The position numbers and the translations under genes are program-made. The notes under the pieces are model-generated. The model did no database searches. It was not told the DNA's origin and saw nothing but the letters and a program-made list of their open reading frames with translations. Shown piece by piece: positions 21,895 to 33,834 of a DNA stretch of 64,000 nucleotides. The stretch spans positions 127,647,605 through 127,711,604 of the forward strand of contig CP136064.1 of assembly GCA_032622095.1 (NCBI GenBank), read 5' to 3'. Origin of the DNA: Siphonodentalium dalli (Eukaryota; Mollusca; Scaphopoda; Gadilida; Siphonodentaliidae). How positions within the stretch are numbered: the stretch's first letter is position 1; each line of letters opens with the position of its first letter.

Positions 21895-22042
21895 AGTTGA
21901 AGCCTAAGCAGAATGAGATCCCCAGAGGATGAATTTAGAGATGCTAGCCCGGTATGCGAGGTAGCATCACTAAATTCACCCTCTGGGGCCCTCATTCTGC
22001 GAATGACAGACACACTATTTGCAGGCTTGAGTATTTTATTGC
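21895..22042. mobile_element. Family M MITE, copy 3 (left end truncated)
   Basis: A single hairpin: AAGCAGAATGAGATCCCCAG, then TTCACCCTCTGGGGCCCTCA, then GACAGACACACTATTTGCAG. The outer left arm is missing. Confidence 0.7.
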
Positions 22043-22368
22043 ACAGAATGGGTTAAATGAGCCATGTTTGTTATCTTAGTCTGAGAAACAAGAGTGATGA
22101 CCTCCTTCAGGCACCGATAATGTCTGGACAGTCGGACATTAATATTGAAATGAGCAGCTGGCACGATAATCAAGAAGCCAAAAAAGTCCCATCTAAATTA
22201 GATTTGAAGCTGATTTAATTACGACATTGGATTATGAAAGTGCAACAATATCTGTCATACAGATCTAAGATTCGATTAACTCCTTTTTGTGTCCTGATCA
22301 ACTTGATCGACCCAATAGCTTGGTTCACACTCATTCAGTATTCATCATATTTTGCAGCTACGCACTAT
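22043..22368. other. Unassigned sequence
   Basis: Nothing supportable was seen. Confidence 0.4.
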
Positions 22369-22592
22369 TTAACCCTTCCATGACTGGAGCATTTGTGAAA
22401 ACCCTGTGCCAATTAATGCATTCTCTAATATATGCAAGTCTCCCATAGGGAGTCTTGCATTTATAAAAGAGTATAAATTGGCCTAACAATATTTACCTTA
22501 ACCTTGTAAGCCAGTGCATTATCTTATATATGCGAGACACAGGATATTTAATGCTGCATCAGCGCATTTAGCTCATGTCAAGAATGGGTTAA
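22369..22592 (+). mobile_element. Family E MITE, copy 2
   Basis: TTAACCCTTCCATGACTGG from 22369 and TGTCAAGAATGGGTTAA ending at 22592 give clear TTAA-bounded inverted ends (224 bp). The interior has the TATGCAAGTCTCCCATAGGG stem shared with copy 1. Confidence 0.8.
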
Positions 22593-22878
22593 AATGAGAT
22601 ATGGATCAAAATAAACCAAAGTATTAAATAACAAAATTCCTGAATTGTCATGTGGTCCAGATAAGTTTCCCAATTCCTCTATCCATATGTCTCTTTCATT
22701 TTTGCCAGTGCATGAACTTTCTCAGATGCAAGCAAATACTCGCAAATTCCTATTGATTATTTTTAAGGATGTTCAACAAATAAATTTGTCCCTACAATCA
22801 AATGAAAAATATACCATTCCATTCTATAGTATATTAAGTAAAGGAATGAGTGGCAAAAATTATGTGTGACTTTACATT

Positions 22879-23045
22879 ATATAAGGATTAACTGTCATGG
22901 GGACTGTTTTTATGGAGATGTAACCGTGAGGAAGTGGTCATAACTTGTGTAAAACCTGAAGGGTTTTACATACAAGTTATGACCACTTACCTCACGGTTA
23001 CTTCTCCATAAAATCAGTCCACATGACAGTTAATCCTTATATTTA
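22879..23045. repeat. Palindrome N
   Basis: About 167 bp. The arms run ATAAGGATTAACTGTCATG, then ACCGTGAGG, GTGGTCATAACTTGT, to a GGGTTTTAC tip and back. No second copy is present in the window. Confidence 0.8.
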
Positions 23046-23477
23046 TATACATTTAGCGAAAAAGCCACTTTTGTAAATGTATTTAAATCGAAAAGTGTAT
23101 CGTGATAAAACCAGCCCAAATTATCCCATAGCACGCTTGGCAAAAGTTAACAGGAACAATTGAAACCCGATGATTTATTAAGTCAATCCTGCGCGAATCC
23201 ACATGGGCCCAAAACATTACACGTTCGTCTTTCCAAACCCAAATGACGTATCGATGTTGTTATGAGCTTGCAGTTATGAGCTGTTGCGCATTCACCGAGA
23301 AATAATTGCAACTAGCCACTTGGGCGCCGACCAATCGGAATGCTGGATTTAGTGATGATCACACTTAGTATGTAAATATATGTGAATACATACACTCATT
23401 ATATTAGTGTAGCCCCTTTGCTCATCTTATTCATAATGATAATAGTGTACCCTGTGCATGCCCATGAATCACAGGAT
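23046..23477. other. Unassigned, with CCAAT-type and CRE-like words
   Basis: TGACGTA (about 23245) and GACCAATCGG (about 23330) occur in a less AT-rich stretch. They are too few to call a promoter. Confidence 0.25.
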
Positions 23478-23525
23478 TAGTCCGGAAGCTAATAGGGTAC
23501 CCTTGCACCCCCCCCCCCCCCTGTA
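23478..23525 (-). repeat. Poly-C-bounded repeat end, shared with 27785-27830
   Basis: GGGTACCCTTGCA followed by 14 C (23508-23521) is the complement of a G tract plus TGCAAGGGTACCC at 27788-27811. The next bases (TAGCTTCCGGAC and TAGCTCCCGGAC) also agree. Confidence 0.6.
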
Positions 23526-24090
23526 CACTCATTGTATACCTATTCACCTCACCATGGACCATACAGCCACTACATGTATACCTATTCGCCATACCCGTGA
23601 CCATAGAGTCAATCCAGGTATACATATACACCTTACCAATGGTGAGCCCTTCCAAATATACCAATACCCGCACACACGACCACTCATAAGTTCCATACTT
23701 GCATATACACATCAGAAATGACAATTCAGCAACTCACTGTATACTCATACACGCCATCCATGATCATACATCTACACCCTATACACCACCAATGATAATA
23801 CATCCACAACATATATAAATATACGACCCACCCGTTAACAAAAGGGCACTGCCTATATAGTCACACGCTCGTCAATGACCATCCAGCTTATTCCAGGTAT
23901 GCATATACACTTCAATCATGACCGTACAGGCATACCATGTACACCTATACACATTACCCATAACCATAACATCACTCCCTATTTATCTGCGCACTCCACC
24001 CATGATCATACAGACAGCACAAATATACATATACACCCACATGTCAAGTACAATACAGCCACACACGGTACACATATACTTCCCACCACT
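23526..24090 (+). repeat. Degenerate 42-bp minisatellite
   Basis: Units begin GTATACCTATTCRCC and are spaced 42 bp in the first two repeats (about 23534 and 23576). Later units are diverged but keep ATACACC and CATGACCATA words. ORFs across it on both strands are by-products of the repeat. Confidence 0.7.
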
Positions 24091-24109
24091 ACCTTAGGGG
24101 TCATCTCAA

Positions 24110-24320
24110 AACTACTATCGGGATCCCGATAAATATCCCGATAGGATACCGATAACTCAAAACTATCTTCTAAATTTCCCGATAGTTCCCGATAGAGCGG
24201 TCGCCATTTCCCGAAAATAAATATTCCGATAACACGCTGATTTCCCGAAAATTTCCCGATAACTTTCCGAAAGTAATGTACGTATAGCGTATTGCCGACA
24301 ACTTTCCGATAATTGACCCA
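24110..24320. repeat. Cryptic repeat rich in CCCGATA / TTTCCCGA
   Basis: About ten occurrences of TCCCGATA or TTTCCGATAA-like words at irregular spacing. This is neither a regular tandem array nor a known element. Confidence 0.55.
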
Positions 24321-24742
24321 TTTATTTCAAGAACAATTATGTCTGTTTTGATAATCGATGAATCGAGCATGTTGTTTTGTTTATTCGTTTCTGTTTCCGG
24401 TTGAATGTGTTGTCATTACTTTTGGATTCGTCCATAGCTTCCTTCGTAAGCACATTTTTATTGGGGTGGAAGCTTATTTAAAAGAATTAAAACTCTACAC
24501 GTTTCAAGTTTTGATTCGAAGTTATTAAATTGTCCATTGAATTATTTTTGCATATTATTCATACAGCACATATCTCCTAGAAGCGCTCTGAAGGAAACAT
24601 AAAAAGAAATGGTTTCATAAAGGTAGTATCCCTTCAACACTAGCAATAGACTGTTCCAAAGTGAACGTGATAAAACATTCAAATATATATTTGATAAAAT
24701 TCGAATAAATTACCAAACATGTGAAATAAATGATATAAGATT
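24321..24742. other. Unassigned sequence
   Basis: Nothing supportable was seen. Confidence 0.4.
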
Positions 24743-25046
24743 ACGATAATTACTACACTTTGGCTTCAAATAGTTGATTTTCAATCGCAGGTATCTTTCT
24801 TCAAACAATGTTTGAGAATTTTATTGTTCGGCTGATTTTCCCCACCTGATTTGCGCTTATTTTTTTGGCGCCATCAGTTTCAAGTAAACAATTCACGATA
24901 ATTACTACACTTTGACTTCAAATAGTTGATTTTCAATCGCAGGTATCTTTCTTCAAACAATGTTTGAGAATTTTATTGTTCGGCTGATTTTCCCCACCTG
25001 ATTTGCGCTTATTTTTTTGGCGCCATCAGTTTCAAGTAAACAATTC
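24743..25046 (+). repeat. 152-bp near-perfect tandem duplication
   Basis: Positions 24743-24894 and 24895-25046 are the same apart from a G/A difference in TTTGGCTTC versus TTTGACTTC. The near-identity points to a recent event. The unit contains TTTTTTGGCGCCATC. Confidence 0.92.
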
Positions 25047-26580
25047 ACGCTGCCAGGATTTCGTTTCATCATTCAAGAATAAATTTGTTCTCAAAACTAC
25101 GGCCAATAAATATAATTTCTCCCGTGTATTTTTTTATTAATCATACTCAGTGTAAAATTAACAACGTAATTCTTAAAATGCAGATAACGAAATGCACTAA
25201 ATCATTATTTTTGAAAATGGCACGTCTTGCACGTGTTCGCCTCGCCGCCTATACTGACACAAATAAAACATAACACAAGTTTTACGCAGTCAATTCTTTA
25301 ATTTTTCACATCACAATTTGGCGAATTTCCTGGAGACTATCTAAGTGATAATGCGCAGTGAATGTGAACATTAGTAATCACACAAGAACAAAATAATCAG
25401 CGCTGACAAAATTGTTTACCCCTCCGAGAACCTCGTATGCATCTAATGTTCGTACTTGACCCAGTTATGATCGATAGATCCCTGCACATTTTGATGCGTC
25501 GATCATGCCCGTCATATATGACATAATATTTATTGGCAAGTCATTTTAAAACGATGGACTGGCTATTAATATCGATAAAAGTACGCGCATTTGAGATATC
25601 AAACTAAATAAAAGTTAGCAAGACATCTTCGACACTGTCAGATATTCATGGCGTGCATGATCGATCTAGCACCCCCCCCCCCCCCCGAAACTGCATGACC
25701 ATGCAGAATGTAGGCATAGCAGCAAAATTTCATCCTTAAAGTTTAACCCACTGTGGAGTTATATTTTTCTTTCTACTGCTGTCTACTGGCGAGTTTTGTT
25801 GTTTTCGATCCATGCATGTGCTGGTAAACAAAAATGCAATTGCGTTATAAAGCACATTGAATGCCGTCGCACATTGCAATACATTTCGCCTAGGCTATTT
25901 TTTTCGGAATATACGTACAGGCCCGATATTTTTTTAAGCTGGAGTTGTCCCATGTTTGAAATTGTTTTATTTTAAAATCCGTTCACTGTGTGAAATCTGA
26001 TAATGATTTGTCTTCTTCAAGACATACTCGAACTGAAATGCCACGTGTGCTGTTCCCAGAAACGTAAATATTGATGACCCCAATTCCTGGAATCGGGCTA
26101 AAAATAGAACATACGACATCTCATGTTAAGACTGCACTCGATTGCATGTGCATGCATTAATTGTGTCGTCGGCGATTCGCGAATAAATACAAATCTTTTA
26201 CATAAATTTGCTATAATATATTTATATCTTTATTTCCTCCATATTTAAAAGTCGGAGGTATTTATACATATTACAAACACAAGCTTTGAGATAGTATACA
26301 ACTGCATGTATACATATTTGGGTATGCTCCCCGCGAATTGATTTTGAAGATTTCCAGATGGGTGGGTGTATTGTCCGGGTAAAATACCGATATTGTACGT
26401 AGCACCCACTGATCGCCACAGTATAACATATAATAGTTCTACGACATGTGTCCCATAGCTGATACTGTAAAACTTTATACTAACGATTTCTCATATTAGG
26501 AAACTATTAAATCAATAATATAAAAGATATATATAGGCCTATAAAACATAAAATCCTGATAATGGACGAGAATAGCCACA
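25047..26580. other. Unassigned, mostly unique sequence
   Basis: Contains a 15-C tract (25672-25686). Small ORFs at 25085 (+) and 26222 (-) carry no recognisable motif. No repeat boundary was found. Confidence 0.4.
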
Positions 26581-28150
26581 TATTATGGTTCATCTCAGTT
26601 CCATCTCAAAGTTCTGCCCATTTCCTTTCAATAATATGGCCAGAATCACAAAAGAGGTTCTCCGCAAAATTCCATACTGCAACTTTAAAATGAATTTGTC
26701 ATGCTCCATAAGGAACTGGGACAAACAGAATAGAACGTAGTTGTCAGTTAATTAACTAACACGTATAATAACCAAGTGAGTCACAATTTGCTCCCTTGTC
26801 GCAGAGAACAATGTTCGGGATATATGTAAAAAAAATTTACTTTTTACAAATTTGGTTGCCATTTTGGATGCCATCTTGAGCAATTTGGTCTATAAACACT
26901 GTAGTGTGACACATTTAAGATAGACCAAAACAATAAACACCATTGATACCAATGATAGTTTTACTTGAAAAAATGGTCCAACCCTGAAAAGTGAATTTTT
27001 GCCAATATTTATGTCAAGTTTGTGAGAGAAATATTTCTGGTGATGTCAGTGGTGACAATTGTAACAATGATCCATGGTGCATCAGACATGATAGTATTCA
27101 ATGTATATAATACAGATTAGCCAATTTTATATATCAACCACAACTTGTAAGCGATTGCAGGACACCCTGGGGCAATATTTACCATTTTTCATATTTTGGC
27201 GGCCATTTTGAGCCAAAGTAAGAATTTTTGTTCCAGTGAGTTAGAATATTCATAGGTAATGATGTGCCTCACTTACATTACAAAGTTCTGTTCATTTGTT
27301 GTTGAAATATGACTAGAATCCCAATTGTGATTTTTTGTAAAATTTTATATAAAATTGAATTTTTGAGGGATCGGAAGGGGCTAGGATTGCATATTTAATT
27401 GCTCCAATGATCAGTTAATATACAAAACACAAAATAAAGTCATATTACTCAACCTGTTCCAAACAGCATGAACTGATCTAGAAGATATTTGTGAAAAAAC
27501 ATCATATTTTCAACTTCCGGTGGCCATCTTGGATGGTGAATTTCAATTTTGACCCAAAAAAATATCATTATGTCTTAGCTTCCCGAAAATATATACAATT
27601 GTTTACATTTTACTAGATTTTCCTGCTATAATTTGCATAAAACTGACTGTCTGGTCTGAAAAACGGTGGCCATGATGGACGCCATCTTGTCTGGAGTCTA
27701 CACAGCCACTTTTTTTTCTTGTTAACATTGCTTAAAAGTTGAAGGACATAAAAAGGAACAAAATGAGTGGGTTGAAGTTAAGTCCCAGGGGGGGGGGTGC
27801 AAGGGTACCCCTATTAGCTCCCGGACATAAAAGTGATAAATGTATCTACATGTAGTTCCTTGTTTACAACATACATTTACATACATGTAGCCCGTGTGCG
27901 TTACGTTACGCTAAATCCTCTTCTGTGATTGGTTAACTGCCAGTTGGGTCATGAGTTTCATTTCCCAATAATTGGACCCTGTGGATATTTGAGATTTGAT
28001 TAGATGTCAATATCGCCATCATGATTTGATATCGACCAAATCAGACAGCTGATTCAAATATTTGTTATTATCCAATTTTTCCCCATCATTGACACCATGT
28101 TGGACATTTTGCTCAGGCTAATTCCGAATTTTTAGAGGTTTGTTCACTTA
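26581..28150. repeat. Degenerate repeat region with GCCATCTTG words
   Basis: Words of the type GCCATTTTGGATGCCATCTT (26861), GCGGCCATTTTGAGCC (27200), GTGGCCATCTTGGATGG (27521) and GACGCCATCTTG (27680) recur at irregular distance in an AT-rich background. They resemble the core of the satellites at 28.3 kb and of element T. A 10-G tract at 27788-27797 marks the repeat end shared with 23.5 kb. Confidence 0.4.
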
Positions 28151-28240
28151 CAGTATAATGCCATATTTCCGACTAAATCCTGAAAAGTAACCCATAATTC
28201 TGCTATGGTTAAGGGGTCGATTATTTAGGGCATTACTGTA
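28151..28240 (-). mobile_element. Family F MITE, copy 4 (internally deleted)
   Basis: CAGTATAATGCC joins directly to the right-arm sequence ATATTTCCGACTAAATCC and ends GGGCATTACTG. The left arm and centre are missing. Confidence 0.75.
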
Positions 28241-28263
28241 GGTTTACCGTCAAAAAGATAATA

Positions 28264-31200
28264 TGAAAGTGTCAATGACACTGTAGCTCAACTTAGGTAG
28301 GGGAATAATTTAATGGTTTACAGTAAATGGAGAAATAGGAAAGATGCTGATTGAAATGTCTTACCTGTGCCAAAGGATTTAGTCATGCAAAGAGTAAAAT
28401 ACAAGATGGCTGCTGGTGGCCATGTTTTTTGGCCGAACGACCCCAAAATCACTCGTTCTCATCTACATGTCAATATTAACATCCATGACAAATTTCATGA
28501 TGATCAGACTAACAGTACGACCTGTAGCCTGTGCTAATGGATTGAATTTTGAAATCAAAGATGGCCGCTGGCGACCATGTTTTTCGGCCGAATGACCCCA
28601 AAATGATTCGTTCCCATCAACATGCCATTGTTAACATCCATGACAATTTTATGATGATCAGACTAAAGGTACGAACTGTAGCCCTTGCTAAAGGATTTAG
28701 TCATACAAAGAGTAAAATCCAAGATGGCTGCTGGCGGCCATGTTTTTCGGCTGAATAACCCCAAAATGACTCTTTCCCATCTACATGTCATTGTTAACAT
28801 TCATGACAAATTTTATGATGATCAGACTAAAGGTACGAACTGTAGCCCGTGCTAAATAATTTAGTCATACAAAGAGTAAAATACAAGATGGCTGCTGGCG
28901 GCCATGTTTTTTGGCCGAATGACCCCAAAATTACTCGTTCCCATCTACATGTCAATATTAACATCCATGACAAATTTCATGATGATCAGACCAACAGTAC
29001 GACCTGTGGCCCATGCTAATGAATTAAATTTTGAAATCAAACATGGCTGCTGGCGGCCATGTTTTTTGGCCGAATGACCCCAAAATGACTTGTTCCCATC
29101 TACATGTCAATATTAACATCCATGACAAATTTCATGATGATCAGACGAACAGTACGACCTGTGGCCCATGCTAATGAATTAAATTTTGAAATCAAAGATG
29201 GCTGCTGGCGGCCATGTTTTTTGGCCAAATGACCCCAAAATGACTCGTTCCCATCTACATGCCATTGTTAACATCCATGACAAATTTTATGATTATCAGA
29301 CTAAAGGGACGAACTGTAGCCCGTGCTAAACGATTTAGTCATACAAAGTATAAAATCCAAGATGGCTGCTGGCAGCCATGTATTTTGGCCGAATGACCCC
29401 AAAATGACTCGTTCCCATCTACATGTTATTATTAACATTCATGACAAATTTTATGATGATCAGACTAAAGGTACGACCTGAAGCCCGTGCTAAAGGATTT
29501 AGTCATACAAAGAGTAAAATTCAAGATGGCTGCTGGCGGCCATGTTTTTTGGCCGAATGACCCCCAAAATGACACATTCCCATCTACATGTCATTGTTAA
29601 CATTCATGACAAATTTCATGATGATCAGACTAACAGTACGACCTGTAGCCTGTGCTAATGGATTGAATTTTGAAATCAAAGATGGCCGCTGGCGACCATG
29701 TTTTTCGGCCGAATGACCCCAAAATGACTCGTTCCCATCAACATGCCATTGTTAACATCCATGACAATTTTATGATGATCAGACTAAAGGTACGAACTGT
29801 AGCCCGTGCTAAAGGATTTAGTCATACAAAAAGTAAAATCCAAGATGGCTGCTGGCGGCCATGTTTTTCGGCTGAATAACCCCAAAATGACTCTTTCCCA
29901 TCTACATGTCATTGTTAACATTCATGACAAATTTTATGATGATCAGACTAAAGGTACGAACTGTAGCCCGTGCTAAATAATTTAGTCATACAAAGAGTAA
30001 AATCCAAGATGGCTGCTGGCAGCCATGTTTTTTGGCCGAATGACCCCAAAATTACTCGTTCCCATCTACATGTCAATATTAACATCCATGACAAATTTCA
30101 TGATGATCAGACGAACAGTACGACCCGTGGCCCATGCTAATGAATTAAATTTTGAAATCAAAGATGGCTGCTGGCGGCCATGTTTTTTGGCCAAATGACC
30201 CCAAAATGACTCGTTCCCATCTACATGCCATTGTTAACATCCATGACAAATTTTATGATTATCAGACTAAAGGGACGAACTGTAGCCCGTGCTAAACGAT
30301 TTAGTCATACAAAGAGTAAAATCCAAGATGTCTGCTGGCGGCCATGATTTTTGGCCGAATGACCCCAAAATGACTCGTTCCCATCTACATGTCATTATTA
30401 ACAATCATGACAAATTTTATGATGATCAGACAAAAGGTACGAACTGTGGCCCATGCTAATGAATTAAATTTTGAAATCAAAGATGGCTGCTGGTGGCCAT
30501 GTTTTTTGGCCAAATGACCCCAAAATGACTCGTTCCCATCTGCATGCCATTGTTAACATCCATGACAAATTTTATGATTATCAGACTAAAGGGACGAACT
30601 GTAGCCCGTGCTAAACGATTTAGTCATACAAAGAGTAAAATCCAAGATGGCTGCTGGCGGCCATGTATTTTGGCCGAATGACCCCAAGATGACTCGTTCC
30701 CATCTACATGTTATTATTAACATTCAAGACAAATTTTATGATGATCAGACTAAAGGTACGACCTGAAGCCCGTGCTAAAGGATTTAGTCATACAAAGAGT
30801 AAAATTCAAGATGGCTGCTGGCGGCCATGTTTTTTGGCCGAATGACCCCCAAAATGACACATTCCCATCTACATTTCATTGTTAACATTCATGACAAATT
30901 TTATGATGATCAGACTAAAGGTACAACCTGAAGCCCGTGCTAAAGGATTTTGTCATACAAAGAGTAAAATCCAAGATGGCTGCTGTTGGCCATGTTTTTC
31001 GGCCGAATGACCCCAAAATGACTCGTTCCCATCTACATGTCATTGTTAACATTCATGATAAATTTCATGACAATAAGACGAACAGTATGGCCTGTAGCCC
31101 GTGCTAATGGATTGAATTTTGAAATCAAAGATGGCCGATGGCAGCCATGTTTTTTTTCCGAATGACCCCAAAATGACTCGTTCCCATCTACATGTCAACA

Positions 31201-31350
31201 TCCATGACAAATTTCATAATAATCGGACCAAAGGTACGAACTGTAACCCGTACTAAAGGAAATTGTTGACGCATCACGCACACGCACACACGGACGACGA
31301 ATACCAAGCCATGGCAATAGCTCAAACTTTACAAAGTAAAGTTGAGCTAA
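28264..31350 (+). mobile_element. Helentron-like non-autonomous element with central satellite, copy G1
   Basis: The start is marked by AGTGTCAATGACACTGTAGC. About 18 tandem units follow (28390-31200), of two interleaved types, about 155 and 163 bp. After a CACACGCACACACGGACGACG tail, the end is a hairpin, AGCTCAAACTTTAC pairing with GTAAAGTTGAGCT, finishing near 31350. A terminal hairpin, a central array of roughly 160-bp repeats and a simple-sequence tail match the general plan of Helitron/Helentron derivatives known from bivalves; the class is inferred from structure. There is no Rep/helicase ORF. The two 69-codon ORFs (28549, 29670) are satellite reading frames. Confidence 0.72.
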
Positions 31351-31712
31351 TAAGGGATGAACAAAAGGGACTAGTATTTTATTATTGGTTAATTTTGTTA
31401 TTGGAATGGTTATAGATCTCTTTGTACCCACTTTTCTCAAACTGCATTGTGGGTGTAAATGCATAAATAAATATATCACAAGTTAGTGTCACTTTATCAC
31501 ACCATTACGAATATGTCTGCAGATTATGTAGTATTGATATCAAACCAGATTGAAATTAATGATTAACTGGAAATTGCATAATTATTTTTGCACATACACA
31601 TATTAAAATGTGTAGTGTGAAACAATTTACTTCAGTTAATAAAACTTAACAAAGGTTTATTAACTTATACTCCAGGAGAATTACACATGCAATGTTATTT
31701 CTGTCAACATAC
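31351..31712. other. Unassigned spacer
   Basis: Nothing supportable was seen between G1 and palindrome D. Confidence 0.4.
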
Positions 31713-31893
31713 TTAACCCTTTCAGTGCCAAGTCCGTTTTTTGTATCAACCCATATTTCCTTGATCATTTTTCAAATTTATTGATTATAATAATGTGATA
31801 CATTGTATCACATTATTATAATCAATAAATTTGAAAAATGATCAAGGAAATATGGGTTGATACAAAAATCAGACTTGGCACTGAAAGGGTTAA
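31713..31893. mobile_element. TTAA-bounded near-perfect palindrome, family D
   Basis: 181 bp, TTAA at both ends (31713-31716 and 31890-31893). The left arm begins TTAACCCTTTCAGTGCCAAG. The two arms match almost base for base through AACCCATATTTCCTTGATCA to the TTGTATCACATT centre. A palindrome this little diverged is either young or kept equal by conversion. Confidence 0.88.
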
Positions 31894-32116
31894 ACTGAAA
31901 TTTATGGACACCTAGCTTATAGGAATATAATTGGGACAGAATTCGAAGACCTGAGTTATGGATGGACGGCTTGCTGATTCACTTCGAGATTCGATTCAAT
32001 ATCGACATCACCTCCCTGAAGTTATCATCCGGAAACCAAAAGCTAACGGACTGATGGACAGACCAATAACATAATACATCCCATTTAAAAAACGGGCGTA
32101 TATAAAGCTATAAAAA

Positions 32117-33834
32117 ATGAAAGTGTCAATGACACTGTAGCTCAACTTGGAAAGGGAATAATTTAATGTGTTACTGTCGATGGAGTGATTAGGAATGTGG
32201 AAAGTTGAATGTCTAATACTAGTTTATCAACATGAAAAGATATATATATACATGTATATAAAAGTAAAATCTAAGATGGTTGCTGGTGGCTATGTTTTCC
32301 AACAATTCAAAAACATTTGATAGCTGTAGTCATGCAAAGAGTAGAATCCAAAATGGCCACTGGCAGCCATGTTTTAATGCCGAATAACCCAAAATGACTC
32401 GTTCCAATCTACATGTCAATTTCAACAGCCATGACAAATTTTATGATGATCAGACTGGATCAGACTAAAGGTACGACCTGTAGCCCGTGCTAAAGGATTT
32501 AGTCATACAAAGAGTAAAATCTAAGATGGCTGCCTGCGGCCATGTTTTTTGGCCGAATGGCCCCAAAATGACTCGTTCCCATTTACATGTCAATATTAAT
32601 ATCCATGACAAATTTCATGATGATCAGACAAACAGTACGACCTGTAGCCCGTGCTAATGAATTGAATTTTGAAATCAAAGATGGCCGCTGGTGGCCATGT
32701 TTTTCGGCCGAATGACCCCAAAATGACTGTTCCATGATGAACTGACCAAAGGTACGACCTGTAGCCCGTGCTAAAGGATTTAGTCATGTAAAGTATAAAA
32801 TCTAAGATGGCCGCTGGCGGCCATGTTTTTTGGCCGAATGACCCCAAAATTAATCGCTCCCATCTACATGTCAATATTAACATCCATGACAAATTTCATG
32901 ATGATCAGACGAACAGTACGACCTGTAGCCCGTGCTAATGAATAGAATTTTGAAATCAAAGATGGCCGCTGGTGGCCATGTTTTTCGGCCGAATGACCCA
33001 AAAATGACTCGTTCCCATCTGCATGTCATTGTTAACATCCATGACAAATTTTATGATGATCAGACTAAAGGTATGACCTGTAGCCCATGCTAAAGGATTT
33101 AGTCATACAAAGAGTAAAATCCAAGATGGCTGCTGCGGCAATGTTTTTTGGCTGAATGACCCCAAAAATAATCGTTCCCATCTACATGTCAATATTAACA
33201 TCCACGCCAAATTTCATGATGATCAGACAAAAGGTACGACCTGTAGCCCGTGCTAAAGAATTTAGTCATACAAAGAGTAAAATCCAAGATGGCTGCTGGT
33301 GGCCATGTTTTTTGGCCGAATGACCCCAAGATGACTCGTTCTAATCTACATGTCATTGTTAACATCCATGACAAATTTTATGATGATCCGACCAAAGGTA
33401 CGACCTGTAGCCCGTGTCAAAGGATTTAGTCATGCAAAGAGTAAAATCTAAGATGGCTGCCGGCGGCCATGTTTTTTGGCCGAATGACCCCAAAATTACT
33501 CGTTCCCATCTACATGTCAATATTAACATCCATGACAAATTTCATGACAATAAGACGAACAGTACGACCTGTAGCCCGTGCTAATGGATTGAATTTTGAA
33601 ATCCAAGATGGCCACTGGCGGCCATGTTTTTCTTCCGAATGACCCCAAAATGACTCGTTTCCCATCTACATGTCAATGTCAACATCCATGATAAATTTCA
33701 TAATAATCGGACCAAAGGTACGAACTGTAGCCCGTGCTAAAGGAAATTGTTGACGAATCACGCACACACACACACGCACGACGGATACCAAGCCATGGCA
33801 ATAGCTCAAACTTTTCAAAGTAAAGTTGAGCTAA
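32117..33834 (+). mobile_element. Helentron-like satellite-bearing element, copy G2
   Basis: The same start (AGTGTCAATGACACTGTAGC) and the same terminal hairpin (AGCTCAAACTTTTC ... GTAAAGTTGAGCT, ending about 33834) as G1, but about ten satellite units instead of about 18. The variable unit number between otherwise co-terminal copies shows that arrays expand or contract inside the element. The left flank carries the GATGGACAGACCAAT dispersed fragment. Confidence 0.75.

Noticed and set aside
28549-28758. 69-codon ORF, nearly identical to one at 29670-29879, suggesting a repeated gene
   Set aside because: Both are frames of satellite units inside G1; the similarity follows from the higher-order repeat, and other units are broken in this frame.
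28390-31180. Evenly spaced repeats considered as a CRISPR array
   Set aside because: Units of about 155-165 bp are similar over their whole length with no unique spacers, and the context is eukaryotic.
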